Shown here: positions 6,069 to 13,012 of the stretch, piece by piece
Numbering within the stretch: position 1 is the stretch's first letter
Layout: each line of letters opens with the position of its first letter
Translations under genes and position numbers: made by a program
Notes under the pieces: generated by a model
Database searches by the model: none
What the model was told of the DNA's origin: nothing
Seen by the model: only the letters and a program-made list of their open reading frames with translations
Source: JACQNR01 sp049515175
Lineage (GTDB): Bacteria > Acidobacteriota > Terriglobia > UBA7540
DNA length: 14,640 nt
Reading direction: 5' to 3'
Assembly: GCA_049515175.1 (NCBI GenBank)
Contig: JBEKUI010000120.1
Coordinates: 1-14,640 of the forward strand

Positions 6069-7055
6069 CTATTTGCCGGTGGGCGGGACGCGGTCCTTCT
6101 GCTTTGAGATCCGGATCAGGCTGCCGGGCTGGCGCTTGACCTGGTCGGTGAATTCCTTGAGGTTCTGGCTGCTCGTGCGGATATTCTCCAAGCTCTCGTC
6201 GAGGTTGGCGCGGTTGTTTTCCAGCATGTTCTGCATATCGCCCATCAGTTCCCGAACCTGCACGAGCGAGGTGCGAAGATTGACCAGCACTTCACGGATC
6301 TCGCGGCGGTTCTCTTCGACCGTAGCGTTCAGGTTGGTCGACAGAGTTTTGGTCTGAGCAAGCGTCTGATTGGCATTCTCCATCGTGGGGCCGAACTTGT
6401 CACTCGCCGTTTCGATATTCGAAAGTGACTTCTTGAGCGGGGTGCGGTCTTCCGCCAGGATGCCGTCGATATTGGCGAGCATCGAGTCTATGCGCTTGCG
6501 GTTCTCCGCGTTCACCACCGAGTTGAAATTGGAGAGGAGTTCGTCGGCTTTGCCCGCAATGACCACCAGGCGCTCGTCGACGTGGGTGATCAGCGTGTTC
6601 GCATTGGCGGTGGCCGTGTTCACATTGTTGAAGATGTCGGTGATCTGGGCGATTTCCTCGGCGGGGATCTCGCTGCCCGGTTTGAGAAGGGGCGCATTGC
6701 GCGTACCGGGCGAAATTTCCAGGTAGTTCTCACCGAGAAAACCCAGTGCGGAAACTCTAGCGTGGGAATCAACGTGGATGGGCGTCCCGGGATTGACGGC
6801 GAGCTTCATGCGCACCCGCGTCGAATCCTGCGGGTCGATCTCTGTCGACTGGACCACGCCGACCTTCAGACCGCCGAAACGCACGAAGGCACCGGGTTCA
6901 AGTCCACCCGAAAATTTGAAGCTCGTAGTGTAAGCGGCCCGAGGCTTGCGGAAGAGATTCACTCCTCCTACCGAAACCAGCACCGCCAGAAACACCGCAA
7001 CTCCCACGACGACCACAGCGCCGACCTTGACTTCTTCGCCTCTTGAGTTGCCCAT
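6069..7055 (-). CDS. mlaD: MCE/MlaD-family substrate-binding protein of a phospholipid ABC transporter
   Basis: This 328-residue protein has one N-terminal membrane helix (about residues 11-33) and then an MCE domain (about 40-118) with F-S-G-G-L-E-P-G-A-F-V-R-F-G-G-L-K-V-G and L-G-F-L-G-E-N-Y-L-E-I. The long C-terminal region (about 140-315) is helical and polar with many Asn, Leu, Glu and Arg residues, consistent with a coiled coil or tube-like extension across the periplasm. MlaD-type proteins form hexamers bound to the MlaFE core and carry lipids between the membranes. E. coli MlaD is much shorter (about 183 residues), so this is a longer MCE type. ATG 7055 is chosen over the in-frame GTG 7061, because GAGGG lies 7 bases before the ATG and only 1 before the GTG. 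The gene lies 73 bases after mlaF in the same operon. Confidence 0.92.
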   Translation of the reverse strand: MGNSRGEEVKVGAVVVVGVAVFLAVLVSVGGVNLFRKPRAAYTTSFKFSGGLEPGAFVRFGGLKVGVVQSTEIDPQDSTRVRMKLAVNPGTPIHVDSHARVSALGFLGENYLEISPGTRNAPLLKPGSEIPAEEIAQITDIFNNVNTATANANTLITHVDERLVVIAGKADELLSNFNSVVNAENRKRIDSMLANIDGILAEDRTPLKKSLSNIETASDKFGPTMENANQTLAQTKTLSTNLNATVEENRREIREVLVNLRTSLVQVRELMGDMQNMLENNRANLDESLENIRTSSQNLKEFTDQVKRQPGSLIRISKQKDRVPPTGK

Positions 7056-7128
7056 GCTCACACCCTCGCTACGTTCGCTTCATTTTCCGCGCCTCCGTGG
7101 CGCCGACGACACTGTGCTCCGGCCCGGG

Positions 7129-7938
7129 TTATGACGCGGGCCCGGTCAGGTTCCGCAAGTAGGCCTGGATGTCGCGCGATTCGTCCTCCGGAACGCGGTT
7201 CAGGAACTGTTGCACGCGCGGATTCTGGTTGTTGCGGATTTCCTCCGGCGTCCCCATGGCGACGATCTCCCCGCCCTGCATCACCGTGATGCGGTCGGCG
7301 ATCATGAAGGCGCTGGCCAGTTCGTGCGTCACCACCACGATCGTCATTCTGAAGGCCAGCTTGAGCTTCAGGATCAGGCTGTCGATACCCGCCGCGGTGA
7401 TGGGATCGAGTCCCGCCGAGGGTTCGTCGAAGAGGAGGATTTCCGGGTCCATGGCCAGGGCGCGTGCCAGTCCCGCCCGCTTCTTCATGCCGCCGCTCAG
7501 TTGAGAGGGCATGAAACTCTCGAAGCCGCTCAGGCCCACGAGGTCCAGCTTGATGCGCGTCATGATGCGGATGGTCGGCTCCTCAAGGCGCGTCAATTCC
7601 CGCAGGGGCAGAGCGACGTTTTCACCAACAGTCATCGAATTGAAAAGCGCGGCGCTCTGGAAAAGCATTCCCATTTTCTGGCGGATGGCGTTGAACTTCT
7701 GGTCGGGCATGTGGCAAACATCCTCGCCCTTAATGTACACGTGGCCGGAAGTGGGAATCTCCAGGCGCACGATGTGACGGAGCAGCGTTGACTTGCCGGT
7801 GCCGCTTCCGCCCAGAATCACCATGGTCTCGCCGGGCTGAATCTCCAGGCTGACGTGGTTCAAGACCCGACGCTCGCCATAGTGCGTGACGAGGTCCGCA
7901 ACGCGGATCATCGGCCCCTGGACTTCTCCGTGCATCAT
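7129..7938 (-). CDS. mlaF: MlaF-type ABC transporter ATP-binding protein
   Basis: This 269-residue protein has a complete nucleotide-binding domain: Walker A GGSGTGKST (43-51), Q-loop Q94 in L-F-Q-S-A-A-L-F, signature LSGGMKKRAGLARAL (147-161), Walker B EILLFDEP (166-173), and switch His205 in V-V-T-H-E. The LSGGMKKR form of the signature is characteristic of the MlaF/MCE-associated ABC branch. The C-terminal tail after about residue 235 is longer than the core domain and may contact partner subunits. It powers lipid movement through MlaE. Its start overlaps the mlaE stop (ATGATGA). ATG 7938 or 7935 fits coupling; the ATG at 7911, at the start of the domain proper, is also possible. All catalytic residues are present, so it should be active. 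Confidence 0.95.
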   Translation of the reverse strand: MMHGEVQGPMIRVADLVTHYGERRVLNHVSLEIQPGETMVILGGSGTGKSTLLRHIVRLEIPTSGHVYIKGEDVCHMPDQKFNAIRQKMGMLFQSAALFNSMTVGENVALPLRELTRLEEPTIRIMTRIKLDLVGLSGFESFMPSQLSGGMKKRAGLARALAMDPEILLFDEPSAGLDPITAAGIDSLILKLKLAFRMTIVVVTHELASAFMIADRITVMQGGEIVAMGTPEEIRNNQNPRVQQFLNRVPEDESRDIQAYLRNLTGPAS

Positions 7939-8744
7939 GAACCCGTGTAGTAAAAGATTGCCGTAAACACCAGGTCAGCGACAATGACCAGGAAAATCGA
8001 AACGACCACGGAGGACGTGGTAGCTTTGCCCACGCCCTCCGCTCCTCCCTGGACCGAGAATCCTTCGTGGCACCCAACCGTAGTGATGATCGACCCAAAA
8101 ATGACGCTCTTGACCAGCCCGGTAGAGATGTCGCGCATGACCAGCGCGTCGCGGGTTGCCAGCACGTACATTCTCAACGTCTGATCGAGTTGGACGATGC
8201 CGAATGATGCCCCACCCAGAATGCCCGCCAGGTCCGAAAGGAGCGTGAGGCATGGCATCATCACGATCATCGCGAGATGCTTAGGAACGACAAGGTATTT
8301 GATCGCGTTGAGCCCCATGACGTTCAGAGCGTCGATCTCTTCGCTGACCTTCATCGTTCCGATTTCGGCGGCGAAGGCCGACCCGGAGCGCCCCGCCACA
8401 ACGACCGCCGTGATCAACGGGCCAAGCTCGCGCGTCAGCGAGACCCCGACCAGTGCGGCGACAAAGTAGGTCGCGCCGATCTTCTCCAATTGGTAGGCAC
8501 CCTGAAAAGCCAGCACCATCCCCACGAAAAACGAAATCAGGCCCACGATAGGGACGGCGCTATAGCCTGTGAGCACCATCTGGTGGAGGGTGTTGCGGCC
8601 CTTCAGGCCGCGCCCCTGGAAGGGAGCCACAAACGCCCAGTAGGCGGTGGCGGCGGAGAGCTCGCCAAGGCCGCTCGCGTAACGAATCAGCCCCAGGGTG
8701 TTGCGGCCGATGAAGGCCAGGACGCCAGTCCTGCTCTGCTGCAA
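7935..8744 (-). CDS. mlaE: MlaE-type ABC transporter permease
   Basis: This 269-residue polytopic membrane protein carries the MlaE/TrnL signature T-R-E-L-G-P-L-I-T-A-V-V-V-A-G-R-S-G (104-121), then AAEIGTMKVSEEIDAL (125-140), and a C-terminal G-C-x-x-G-F-S-V-x-G-G-A-E-G-V-G block. An N-terminal amphipathic segment precedes about five membrane helices, as in known MlaE structures. With MlaF and MlaD it should form the inner-membrane lipid transporter. The start is the least certain point: the longest frame begins at TTG 8744 with no convincing ribosome site, only 15 bases after the STAS stop, and the first internal Met is at residue 56. Homology starts within the first 15 residues, so a start near 8744 is likely. 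Confidence 0.93.
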   Translation of the reverse strand: MQQSRTGVLAFIGRNTLGLIRYASGLGELSAATAYWAFVAPFQGRGLKGRNTLHQMVLTGYSAVPIVGLISFFVGMVLAFQGAYQLEKIGATYFVAALVGVSLTRELGPLITAVVVAGRSGSAFAAEIGTMKVSEEIDALNVMGLNAIKYLVVPKHLAMIVMMPCLTLLSDLAGILGGASFGIVQLDQTLRMYVLATRDALVMRDISTGLVKSVIFGSIITTVGCHEGFSVQGGAEGVGKATTSSVVVSIFLVIVADLVFTAIFYYTGS

Positions 8745-8759
8745 GGACGTGAATCCGGA

Positions 8760-9122
8760 TTAGACGAGGCCGCTAAAAGGCTGTGTCGACGCAATCTTCG
8801 TAAGCGCTTCCCGCTCGTCTTCAAAAATCGTGAAGACCTTTGTCAGGCGCGCCAGTTCCAGAACCGAGCGGGCGTTGTTCCGCAGACCGTAGAGACCGAA
8901 ACGCGTCTGCGTCCGCTGTGAGAGCTGCAAGCCCTCGACCAGCGTCGCGATGCCCGAGCTGTCGATATAGCTGACGCCGCTCAGGTTGAGAAGGACGTTG
9001 GCCTTCGCCCCGCGCATCTCGTGCAACAGCGCCTCACGCAGCTTCGGCGACGAATAGAGATCCACTTCGCCGGTGCAATCAATGATGGTTGCATCCACCT
9101 CGTTTCTTACCAAGACTCTCAT
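8760..9122 (-). CDS. STAS-domain protein (anti-sigma factor antagonist or MlaB-like)
   Basis: This 120-residue protein is a single STAS domain: T-G-E-V-D-L-Y-S-S at about 17-25, then N-L-S-G-V-S-Y-I-D-S-S-G-I-A-T-L at about 46-61. Ser55 in D-S-S-G aligns with the phosphorylated Ser58 of SpoIIAA. The kinase-like gene just upstream ends in TGATG, overlapping this ATG, which suggests a SpoIIAA/SpoIIAB or RsbV/RsbW switch pair. The downstream genes are mlaE, mlaF and an mlaD-like gene, however, and the E. coli Mla complex contains a STAS subunit (MlaB) that binds MlaF. Both roles are possible, even together. ATG 9122 is preferred to GTG 9125 because GGAAAGG lies 4 bases before the ATG and the TGATG junction implies coupling. 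Confidence 0.9.
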   Translation of the reverse strand: MRVLVRNEVDATIIDCTGEVDLYSSPKLREALLHEMRGAKANVLLNLSGVSYIDSSGIATLVEGLQLSQRTQTRFGLYGLRNNARSVLELARLTKVFTIFEDEREALTKIASTQPFSGLV

Positions 9123-9535
9123 CACGCCACGCCTTTCCGTGGAAGGTACTTGACGAGCTGCAGCCGGTTTCCGTCCTGGAAATTTTCATCAAACGCGACA
9201 GAATCCATGAAGCACTTGATGAAGTACGTGCCCAACCCTCCGGGGCGAACTTCGTCGAGCGGGCGCGGTTCGAGGCTCTCCAGCCGGACTTTGGGTCCCG
9301 AATCCTCCAGCGCGAATTCCATCCGGTCGGGATACGTTCGAATCTCCAGCGCCAGCCGGGCATCATGACTATTGCCGTAAGTATGCCGGATGATATTACT
9401 GGCCGCCTCGTCAATAGCCATGCTCAGGCTGTCGGCCTCCTCGGCGGTAAAGCCCACCTCTTGAGCGAAGCATCTTACCACACACCTCAGGATGTGCAGG
9501 AGTCGGGGCTCGCTGCTGACGGCGATACGAATCAT
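9122..9535 (-). CDS. RsbW/SpoIIAB-like serine kinase anti-sigma factor (HATPase_c_2)
   Basis: From ATG 9535 the protein has 137 residues, the usual size of SpoIIAB/RsbW proteins. It has the GHKL ATPase boxes: the N box IDEAASNIIRH with E43 and N47, the G1 box L-E-D-S-G (D78, G80), and the G2 box GGLGTYFIK (99-107). Such proteins bind a sigma factor or another partner and phosphorylate a STAS antagonist, here probably the product of the next gene, whose ATG overlaps this stop. No sigma factor of the SigB/SigF kind is in the window, so the partner is unknown. Start choice is weak: in-frame starts also exist at ATG 9553 and GTG 9616 and none has a clear ribosome site. ATG 9535 begins just where family homology begins. 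Confidence 0.87.
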   Translation of the reverse strand: MIRIAVSSEPRLLHILRCVVRCFAQEVGFTAEEADSLSMAIDEAASNIIRHTYGNSHDARLALEIRTYPDRMEFALEDSGPKVRLESLEPRPLDEVRPGGLGTYFIKCFMDSVAFDENFQDGNRLQLVKYLPRKGVA

Positions 9536-9643
9536 CCGCGATGGTGGTGACATCCCGAGGCTGGCCGCCCGACCTCTTCTTCGCCTGCGAATGTTCTCGC
9601 CCGCTGCGGCTTCCACGCCGCCAAGTGATCAGGCCGGAATCAA

Positions 9644-9672
9644 ATGCTACAGGGAAGGGAGCTCGAAATCAA
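9644..9672 (-). promoter_or_regulatory. Candidate promoter for the kinase-STAS-Mla operon
   Basis: On the minus strand TTGATT (9672-9667) and TAGCAT (9649-9644) are 17 bases apart, giving a predicted start near 9637. It lies between the cysteine-rich gene and the kinase gene, so the operon could be transcribed without the small gene. Judged by eye only. Confidence 0.4.
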
Positions 9673-9734
9673 TGGGTCGCTCACAGTCCTGGGGACCATT
9701 CTGCCCCGAGCCATCAGCCCCTGCATCGCGCCCT

Positions 9735-9920
9735 TCAGCGAGACCGAACCTGTTCCTGCGTTTTGTAATCGCAGGCTTCCCGGCAATCCGTGCAGTAGTA
9801 CTGCCCGTCCTCGGTCAGCCGGGGCCCGTAGTCGGAGTGGCAGAGCGCGCAATATTTCAGGCAAGTGCAACGCTCCTCCGTCTGGTCACAGACCACACAT
9901 TTGAATTCTACCCATGTCAT
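9735..9920 (-). CDS. Small cysteine-rich, probably zinc-binding protein of unknown function
   Basis: This 61-residue protein holds ten cysteines, mostly in knuckle-like pairs: C8-x2-C11, C18-x-C20, C24-x2-C27 and C43-x2-C46-x3-C50. The spacing suits two zinc-binding units. The protein is not hydrophobic and has no signal peptide, so it is likely cytoplasmic. I do not recognise a named family, but the ordered cysteines, aromatic residues before them (FKCVVC, QYYCTDC) and absence of low-complexity sequence make a real gene likely. GAGG lies 10 bases before the ATG, rather far. It is on the same strand as the kinase-STAS-Mla operon, about 200 bases upstream of the chosen kinase start, with a possible promoter in between. 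It is divergent from gcvT. Co-regulation with either side is inference. Confidence 0.72.
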   Translation of the reverse strand: MTWVEFKCVVCDQTEERCTCLKYCALCHSDYGPRLTEDGQYYCTDCREACDYKTQEQVRSR

Positions 9921-10061
9921 GCGTTCACTGCCTCGGTCGTTGGCGATAAATTCCGCTTACTTCCTTTCCATATTCTCAGGCAGCCGAACCTCAAAAGCAA
10001 CGGCTCTCGTCTGCGTCGTGGAGCCCCTCTCCGGACTGCCAAACGACGAGGCGTGTGTTCC

Positions 10062-10091
10062 TTGACCCCTCCGCAATGACTGTGCTAGCTT
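10062..10091 (+). promoter_or_regulatory. Candidate promoter of the glycine cleavage operon
   Basis: TTGACC (10062-10067) and TAGCTT (10086-10091) are separated by 18 bases, with TG one base before the -10 (TGTGCTAGCTT). The predicted start near 10098 leaves a leader of only about 33 bases before gcvT, too short for a glycine riboswitch. The same TGTGCTAG block occurs in the sigma-factor promoter at 5070-5076. Confidence 0.5.
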
Positions 10092-10130
10092 GGCTGTCCT
10101 CATCGACCGTGCATATTTGAGAGGGATTTC

Positions 10131-11240
10131 TTGTCTGTGTCTGCCCCAGTCAACTTGAAGCGAACGGTGCTCAGCGCTGTGCACAGAGGACTGGGCGCGC
10201 GCATGGTGGAATTCGGCGGCTGGGATATGCCCGTCGAATACTCCGGCATCACGCACGAGCACCTCGCCGTGCGCGGCGCGGCAGGGCTGTTCGATGTCAG
10301 CCACATGGGCGAGATTGAGGTGCGCGGGCCCGAGGCGCTGGCGCTACTGCAGTGGGTCACCTCAAATGACGTTGCGCGCCTTGAGGATTTCCAGGCCCAG
10401 TACTCCGCCCTGATGGACCCGCGCGGAAGCGCCGTGGACGACTGCTTGGTGCACCGTTTCGGACCCGAGCACTACTTCCTCTGCGTCAACGCCGCCAATA
10501 CCGATAAGGACTTCGCCTGGATGGTACGCAACAACCGGTTCAACGCCGAAGTCCGGGACGTTTCCGCGGATTATTCGCAGCTTGCCCTGCAAGGGCCGAA
10601 ATCAACGGCGATTATCTCCCGCCTCACACGCGCAGACCTGGCCGGATTGCGCTACTACTGGTTCTGCCACGCAACGTGCTGCGGCGTAGACGGGCTTCTG
10701 ACGCGGACTGGCTACACGGGCGAGGACGGATTTGAGTTCTACTTTCCTCCCTCCGAGTCGGCGAGGGTGTGGAATGAATTCCTGGAAGCCGGCAGGGCCG
10801 ACGGCCTGGTGCCTGTGGGCCTCGGCGCGCGCAACACGCTGCGCCTGGAGGCAGGGTACGCCCTCTACGGACACGAACTCGACGAGGAAACGACGCTCCT
10901 CGAAGCAAACCTAGCATGGATCGTGAAGCTCGAGAAGGGCGACTTCCTCGGGCGCGAGGCGCTCCTGCGTCAGCGCGAGCAGGGGCTCAGGAAGAAGTTG
11001 GTGGGCTTCGAAATGGTCGACCGTGGCATTGCGCGCGACGGCTACGAAGTGTGCATCGGCGGCCGCGCCGTGGGGCGTGTCACCAGTGGCACGCACGCGC
11101 CTTTTCTCAAGAAAAGCATCGGCTTGGCTTTCGTGCCTCCGGAAGCGGTGGAGGTCGGGCGGGAAATCGATATCGACATTCGCGGGAAGACGGTACGGGC
11201 GCGACAGGTGCCGCTTCCCTTCTACAAACGGCAGCAGTAA
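10131..11240 (+). CDS. gcvT: Glycine cleavage system T protein (aminomethyltransferase)
   Basis: This 369-residue protein matches the usual length of GcvT. Family blocks are present in order: EFGGWDMPVEYSGI (27-40), the R-G-A-A-G-L-F-D-V-S-H-M-G-E segment (48-61), the D103-D104 pair in GSAVDDCLVHRF that includes the catalytic aspartate (Asp101 in E. coli), R-T-G-Y-T-G-E-D-G-F-E, L-G-A-R-N-T-L-R-L-E-A-G, and a C-terminal barrel with V-G-R-V-T-S-G-T-H-A-P. It takes the aminomethyl group from lipoyl-GcvH, passes the methylene to tetrahydrofolate and releases ammonia. The start is TTG 10131, chosen because GAGGG lies 5 bases upstream; GTG 10137 is the alternative and would remove two residues. 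It is the first gene of gcvT-gcvH-gcvPA-gcvPB. Confidence 0.97.
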   Translation: MSVSAPVNLKRTVLSAVHRGLGARMVEFGGWDMPVEYSGITHEHLAVRGAAGLFDVSHMGEIEVRGPEALALLQWVTSNDVARLEDFQAQYSALMDPRGSAVDDCLVHRFGPEHYFLCVNAANTDKDFAWMVRNNRFNAEVRDVSADYSQLALQGPKSTAIISRLTRADLAGLRYYWFCHATCCGVDGLLTRTGYTGEDGFEFYFPPSESARVWNEFLEAGRADGLVPVGLGARNTLRLEAGYALYGHELDEETTLLEANLAWIVKLEKGDFLGREALLRQREQGLRKKLVGFEMVDRGIARDGYEVCIGGRAVGRVTSGTHAPFLKKSIGLAFVPPEAVEVGREIDIDIRGKTVRARQVPLPFYKRQQ

Positions 11241-11297
11241 GCTGGCGCACGGAACCGCTAAGAATCTTGATTCTCGACGAGCAGGAGCAGACGCCTC

Positions 11298-11687
11298 ATG
11301 TATCCGCAAGAATTTCTTTACACCAAGGAACACGAATGGATCCGCGTTGATGAAGAGGTCGGGACGGTCGGCATTACCGACTTCGCGCAGAAGGAGCTGG
11401 GTGACGTCGTATTCGTGGAACTGCCCAAGGTCGGCGACCACGTCACGGCCGGCGAATCCTTCGGGACGGTTGAATCGGTGAAGGCCGTTTCAGAGCTTTT
11501 CGCGCCCGTGGACGGCGAGGTGATCGGCGTCAATCCCAAGCTCCAGAACAGCCCCGAGATGCTCAACGCCGACCCGCACGGCGAGGCCTGGCTAATCCGG
11601 ATTCACCTCGCCGACCGCAGGGACACGGAGAAACTCCTGAGCGCCGACGAATACGAAGCCTACATCGCGGAGAAAAAGAGCGAGTAA
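11298..11687 (+). CDS. gcvH: Glycine cleavage system H protein (lipoyl carrier)
   Basis: This 129-residue protein has the standard length and fold pattern of GcvH. The lipoylated lysine is K62, within GTVESVKAVSELFAPVDGEV; the E-S-V-K-A motif is intact. Other family marks are the E-H-E-W-I-R start block, G-I-T-D-F-A-Q-K-E-L-G-D and the D-P-H-G-E-A-W-L-I-R segment. The protein shuttles the aminomethyl and then the reduced lipoyl group between P, T and L proteins. An AGGAG ribosome site lies 10 bases before ATG 11298. It lies 57 bases after gcvT, and its TAA overlaps the gcvPA ATG (TAATG), so the two are coupled. The L protein (lipoamide dehydrogenase) is not in the window. Confidence 0.98.
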   Translation: MYPQEFLYTKEHEWIRVDEEVGTVGITDFAQKELGDVVFVELPKVGDHVTAGESFGTVESVKAVSELFAPVDGEVIGVNPKLQNSPEMLNADPHGEAWLIRIHLADRRDTEKLLSADEYEAYIAEKKSE

Positions 11688-12994
11688 TGCGCTACCTTCC
11701 CAATTCCCCGGCCGACCGGGCGGCGATGCTCGAGGCCACGGGGCATCGCTCCGTCGACGAACTCTTCGAGCAAATTCCCGATGAACTCAAGGTGCATGGT
11801 CCGCTGAACCTTCCCGGGCCATTGGCGGAATCCGAGATCGTGGAGTTCTTCCGCGCCGCTGCCAGCCAGAGCGCCCGGAAGCACGCCTCCTTTCTTGGCG
11901 CGGGAGCTTATTCACATTATCGTCCGGTCGTTGTCGACTCGCTCCTCTCCCGCGGAGAATTCTTCACCGCCTACACGCCCTATCAGGCGGAGCTCGCACA
12001 AGGCACCCTGCAGGCAATGTTCGAATTCCAGACGCTCATCGCGCAGCTCACCGGCATGGATGTCTCGAACGCCTCGCTCTATGACGGCTCGACGTCCACG
12101 ACAGAAGCCGTCCTCATGGCCCTGCGCATCACGCGGCGCCAGGAGGTGCTCGTCGCCCGCACGCTTCATCCGGAATATCGCCAGGTGCTCGCGACGTACG
12201 TCCAGCACCAGGGAATCGCAGTGCGCGAGATCCCTTATGGCGGCTCCGGACAGGTCGATTTGGATCAGCTCAGCGCGGCGCTCACTCCGCGCGTCGCGGC
12301 GGTCGTCATTCAATCGCCCAACTTCTTGGGCGCGCTGGAGCAAGTCCGTCAGGTCTCAGAACTCACGCACCGCAACCAGTCGCTCCTCATCGTGACAGTC
12401 ACCGAGCCGCTCTCGCTCGCCATCACCCAACCGCCGGGCGAAGCGGACATCGTTTGCGGCGAGGCGCAGTCGTTCGGCGTGCCCGTCGCCTTTGGCGGCC
12501 CCTACGTCGGCTTCCTCGGCTGTCGCGAGAAGTTTCTGCGCCAGATGCCGGGACGGCTGATCGGCCAGACCGCCGACACCGAAGGGCGGCGCGGATTCGT
12601 CCTGACACTCGCCACGCGCGAACAGCATATTCGGCGCGAGAAGGCGACTTCGAACATCTGCACGAACCAGTCGCTTTGCGCCCTGACGGCAACGATCTAT
12701 CTCTGCCTGCTCGGCAAGCAGAGTGCTTTGCCTTTTTCGGCACCGTTTTTCAACGAGTTCGTCGTCAGGACTCCCGGCGACTCGCATGAACTCCTCGCAG
12801 CGCTGGAAGCACAGCAGATCCTCGGCGGATTGGATCTGGAGCGCTTTTATCCCGAACTGAAGAACCACCTGCTCGTCTGCGCCACCGAAACCGTCAGCAG
12901 GACCGTGATCGACCGCATGGCGGCTGTTTATCAAAGCGCCGCCGGCGGCGCCAGCGCTCAGGCCGTGGGCGCCGGCCGCAACACCTCTTCGTAG
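11687..12994 (+). CDS. gcvPA: Glycine dehydrogenase (decarboxylating) subunit 1, with apparent internal deletion
   Basis: This 435-residue protein is the alpha half of the split P protein, which with gcvPB decarboxylates glycine and loads lipoyl-GcvH. Family blocks are all present: FLGAGAYSHYRPVVVDSL, EFFTAYTPYQAELAQG, F-E-F-Q-T-L-I-A-Q-L-T-G-M-D, A-S-L-Y-D-G-S-T, H-P-E-Y-R, S-P-N-F-L-G, the R-R-G-F-V-L-T-L-A-T-R-E-Q-H-I-R-R-E-K-A-T-S-N-I-C-T-N stretch and F-F-N-E-F-V-V. One segment is wrong: Y-L-C-L-L-G-K-Q-S (338-346) is followed after two residues by P-F-S-A-P-F-F-N-E-F. Relatives such as Thermus GcvPA have about 24 more residues there, forming a helix of the C-terminal small domain. The frame is kept, so this is an in-frame loss near 12714-12732, not a frameshift. 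The C-terminal Ala/Gly tail is unusual. The start overlaps the gcvH stop. Confidence 0.95.
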   Translation: MRYLPNSPADRAAMLEATGHRSVDELFEQIPDELKVHGPLNLPGPLAESEIVEFFRAAASQSARKHASFLGAGAYSHYRPVVVDSLLSRGEFFTAYTPYQAELAQGTLQAMFEFQTLIAQLTGMDVSNASLYDGSTSTTEAVLMALRITRRQEVLVARTLHPEYRQVLATYVQHQGIAVREIPYGGSGQVDLDQLSAALTPRVAAVVIQSPNFLGALEQVRQVSELTHRNQSLLIVTVTEPLSLAITQPPGEADIVCGEAQSFGVPVAFGGPYVGFLGCREKFLRQMPGRLIGQTADTEGRRGFVLTLATREQHIRREKATSNICTNQSLCALTATIYLCLLGKQSALPFSAPFFNEFVVRTPGDSHELLAALEAQQILGGLDLERFYPELKNHLLVCATETVSRTVIDRMAAVYQSAAGGASAQAVGAGRNTSS

Positions 12995-13012
12995 GAGCAT
13001 GGAAGTCTCGCA

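Noticed and set aside
10015..10040. Possible glycine riboswitch core (GGAGAGGGG-like on the minus strand)
   Set aside because: It is on the wrong strand for gcvT, lacks the following conserved CCGAAGGGG part, and lies upstream of the predicted gcvT promoter.
9492..10079. A 195-codon plus-strand open frame across the kinase and cysteine-rich genes
   Set aside because: It is antisense to two better-supported genes and its product has no family features.
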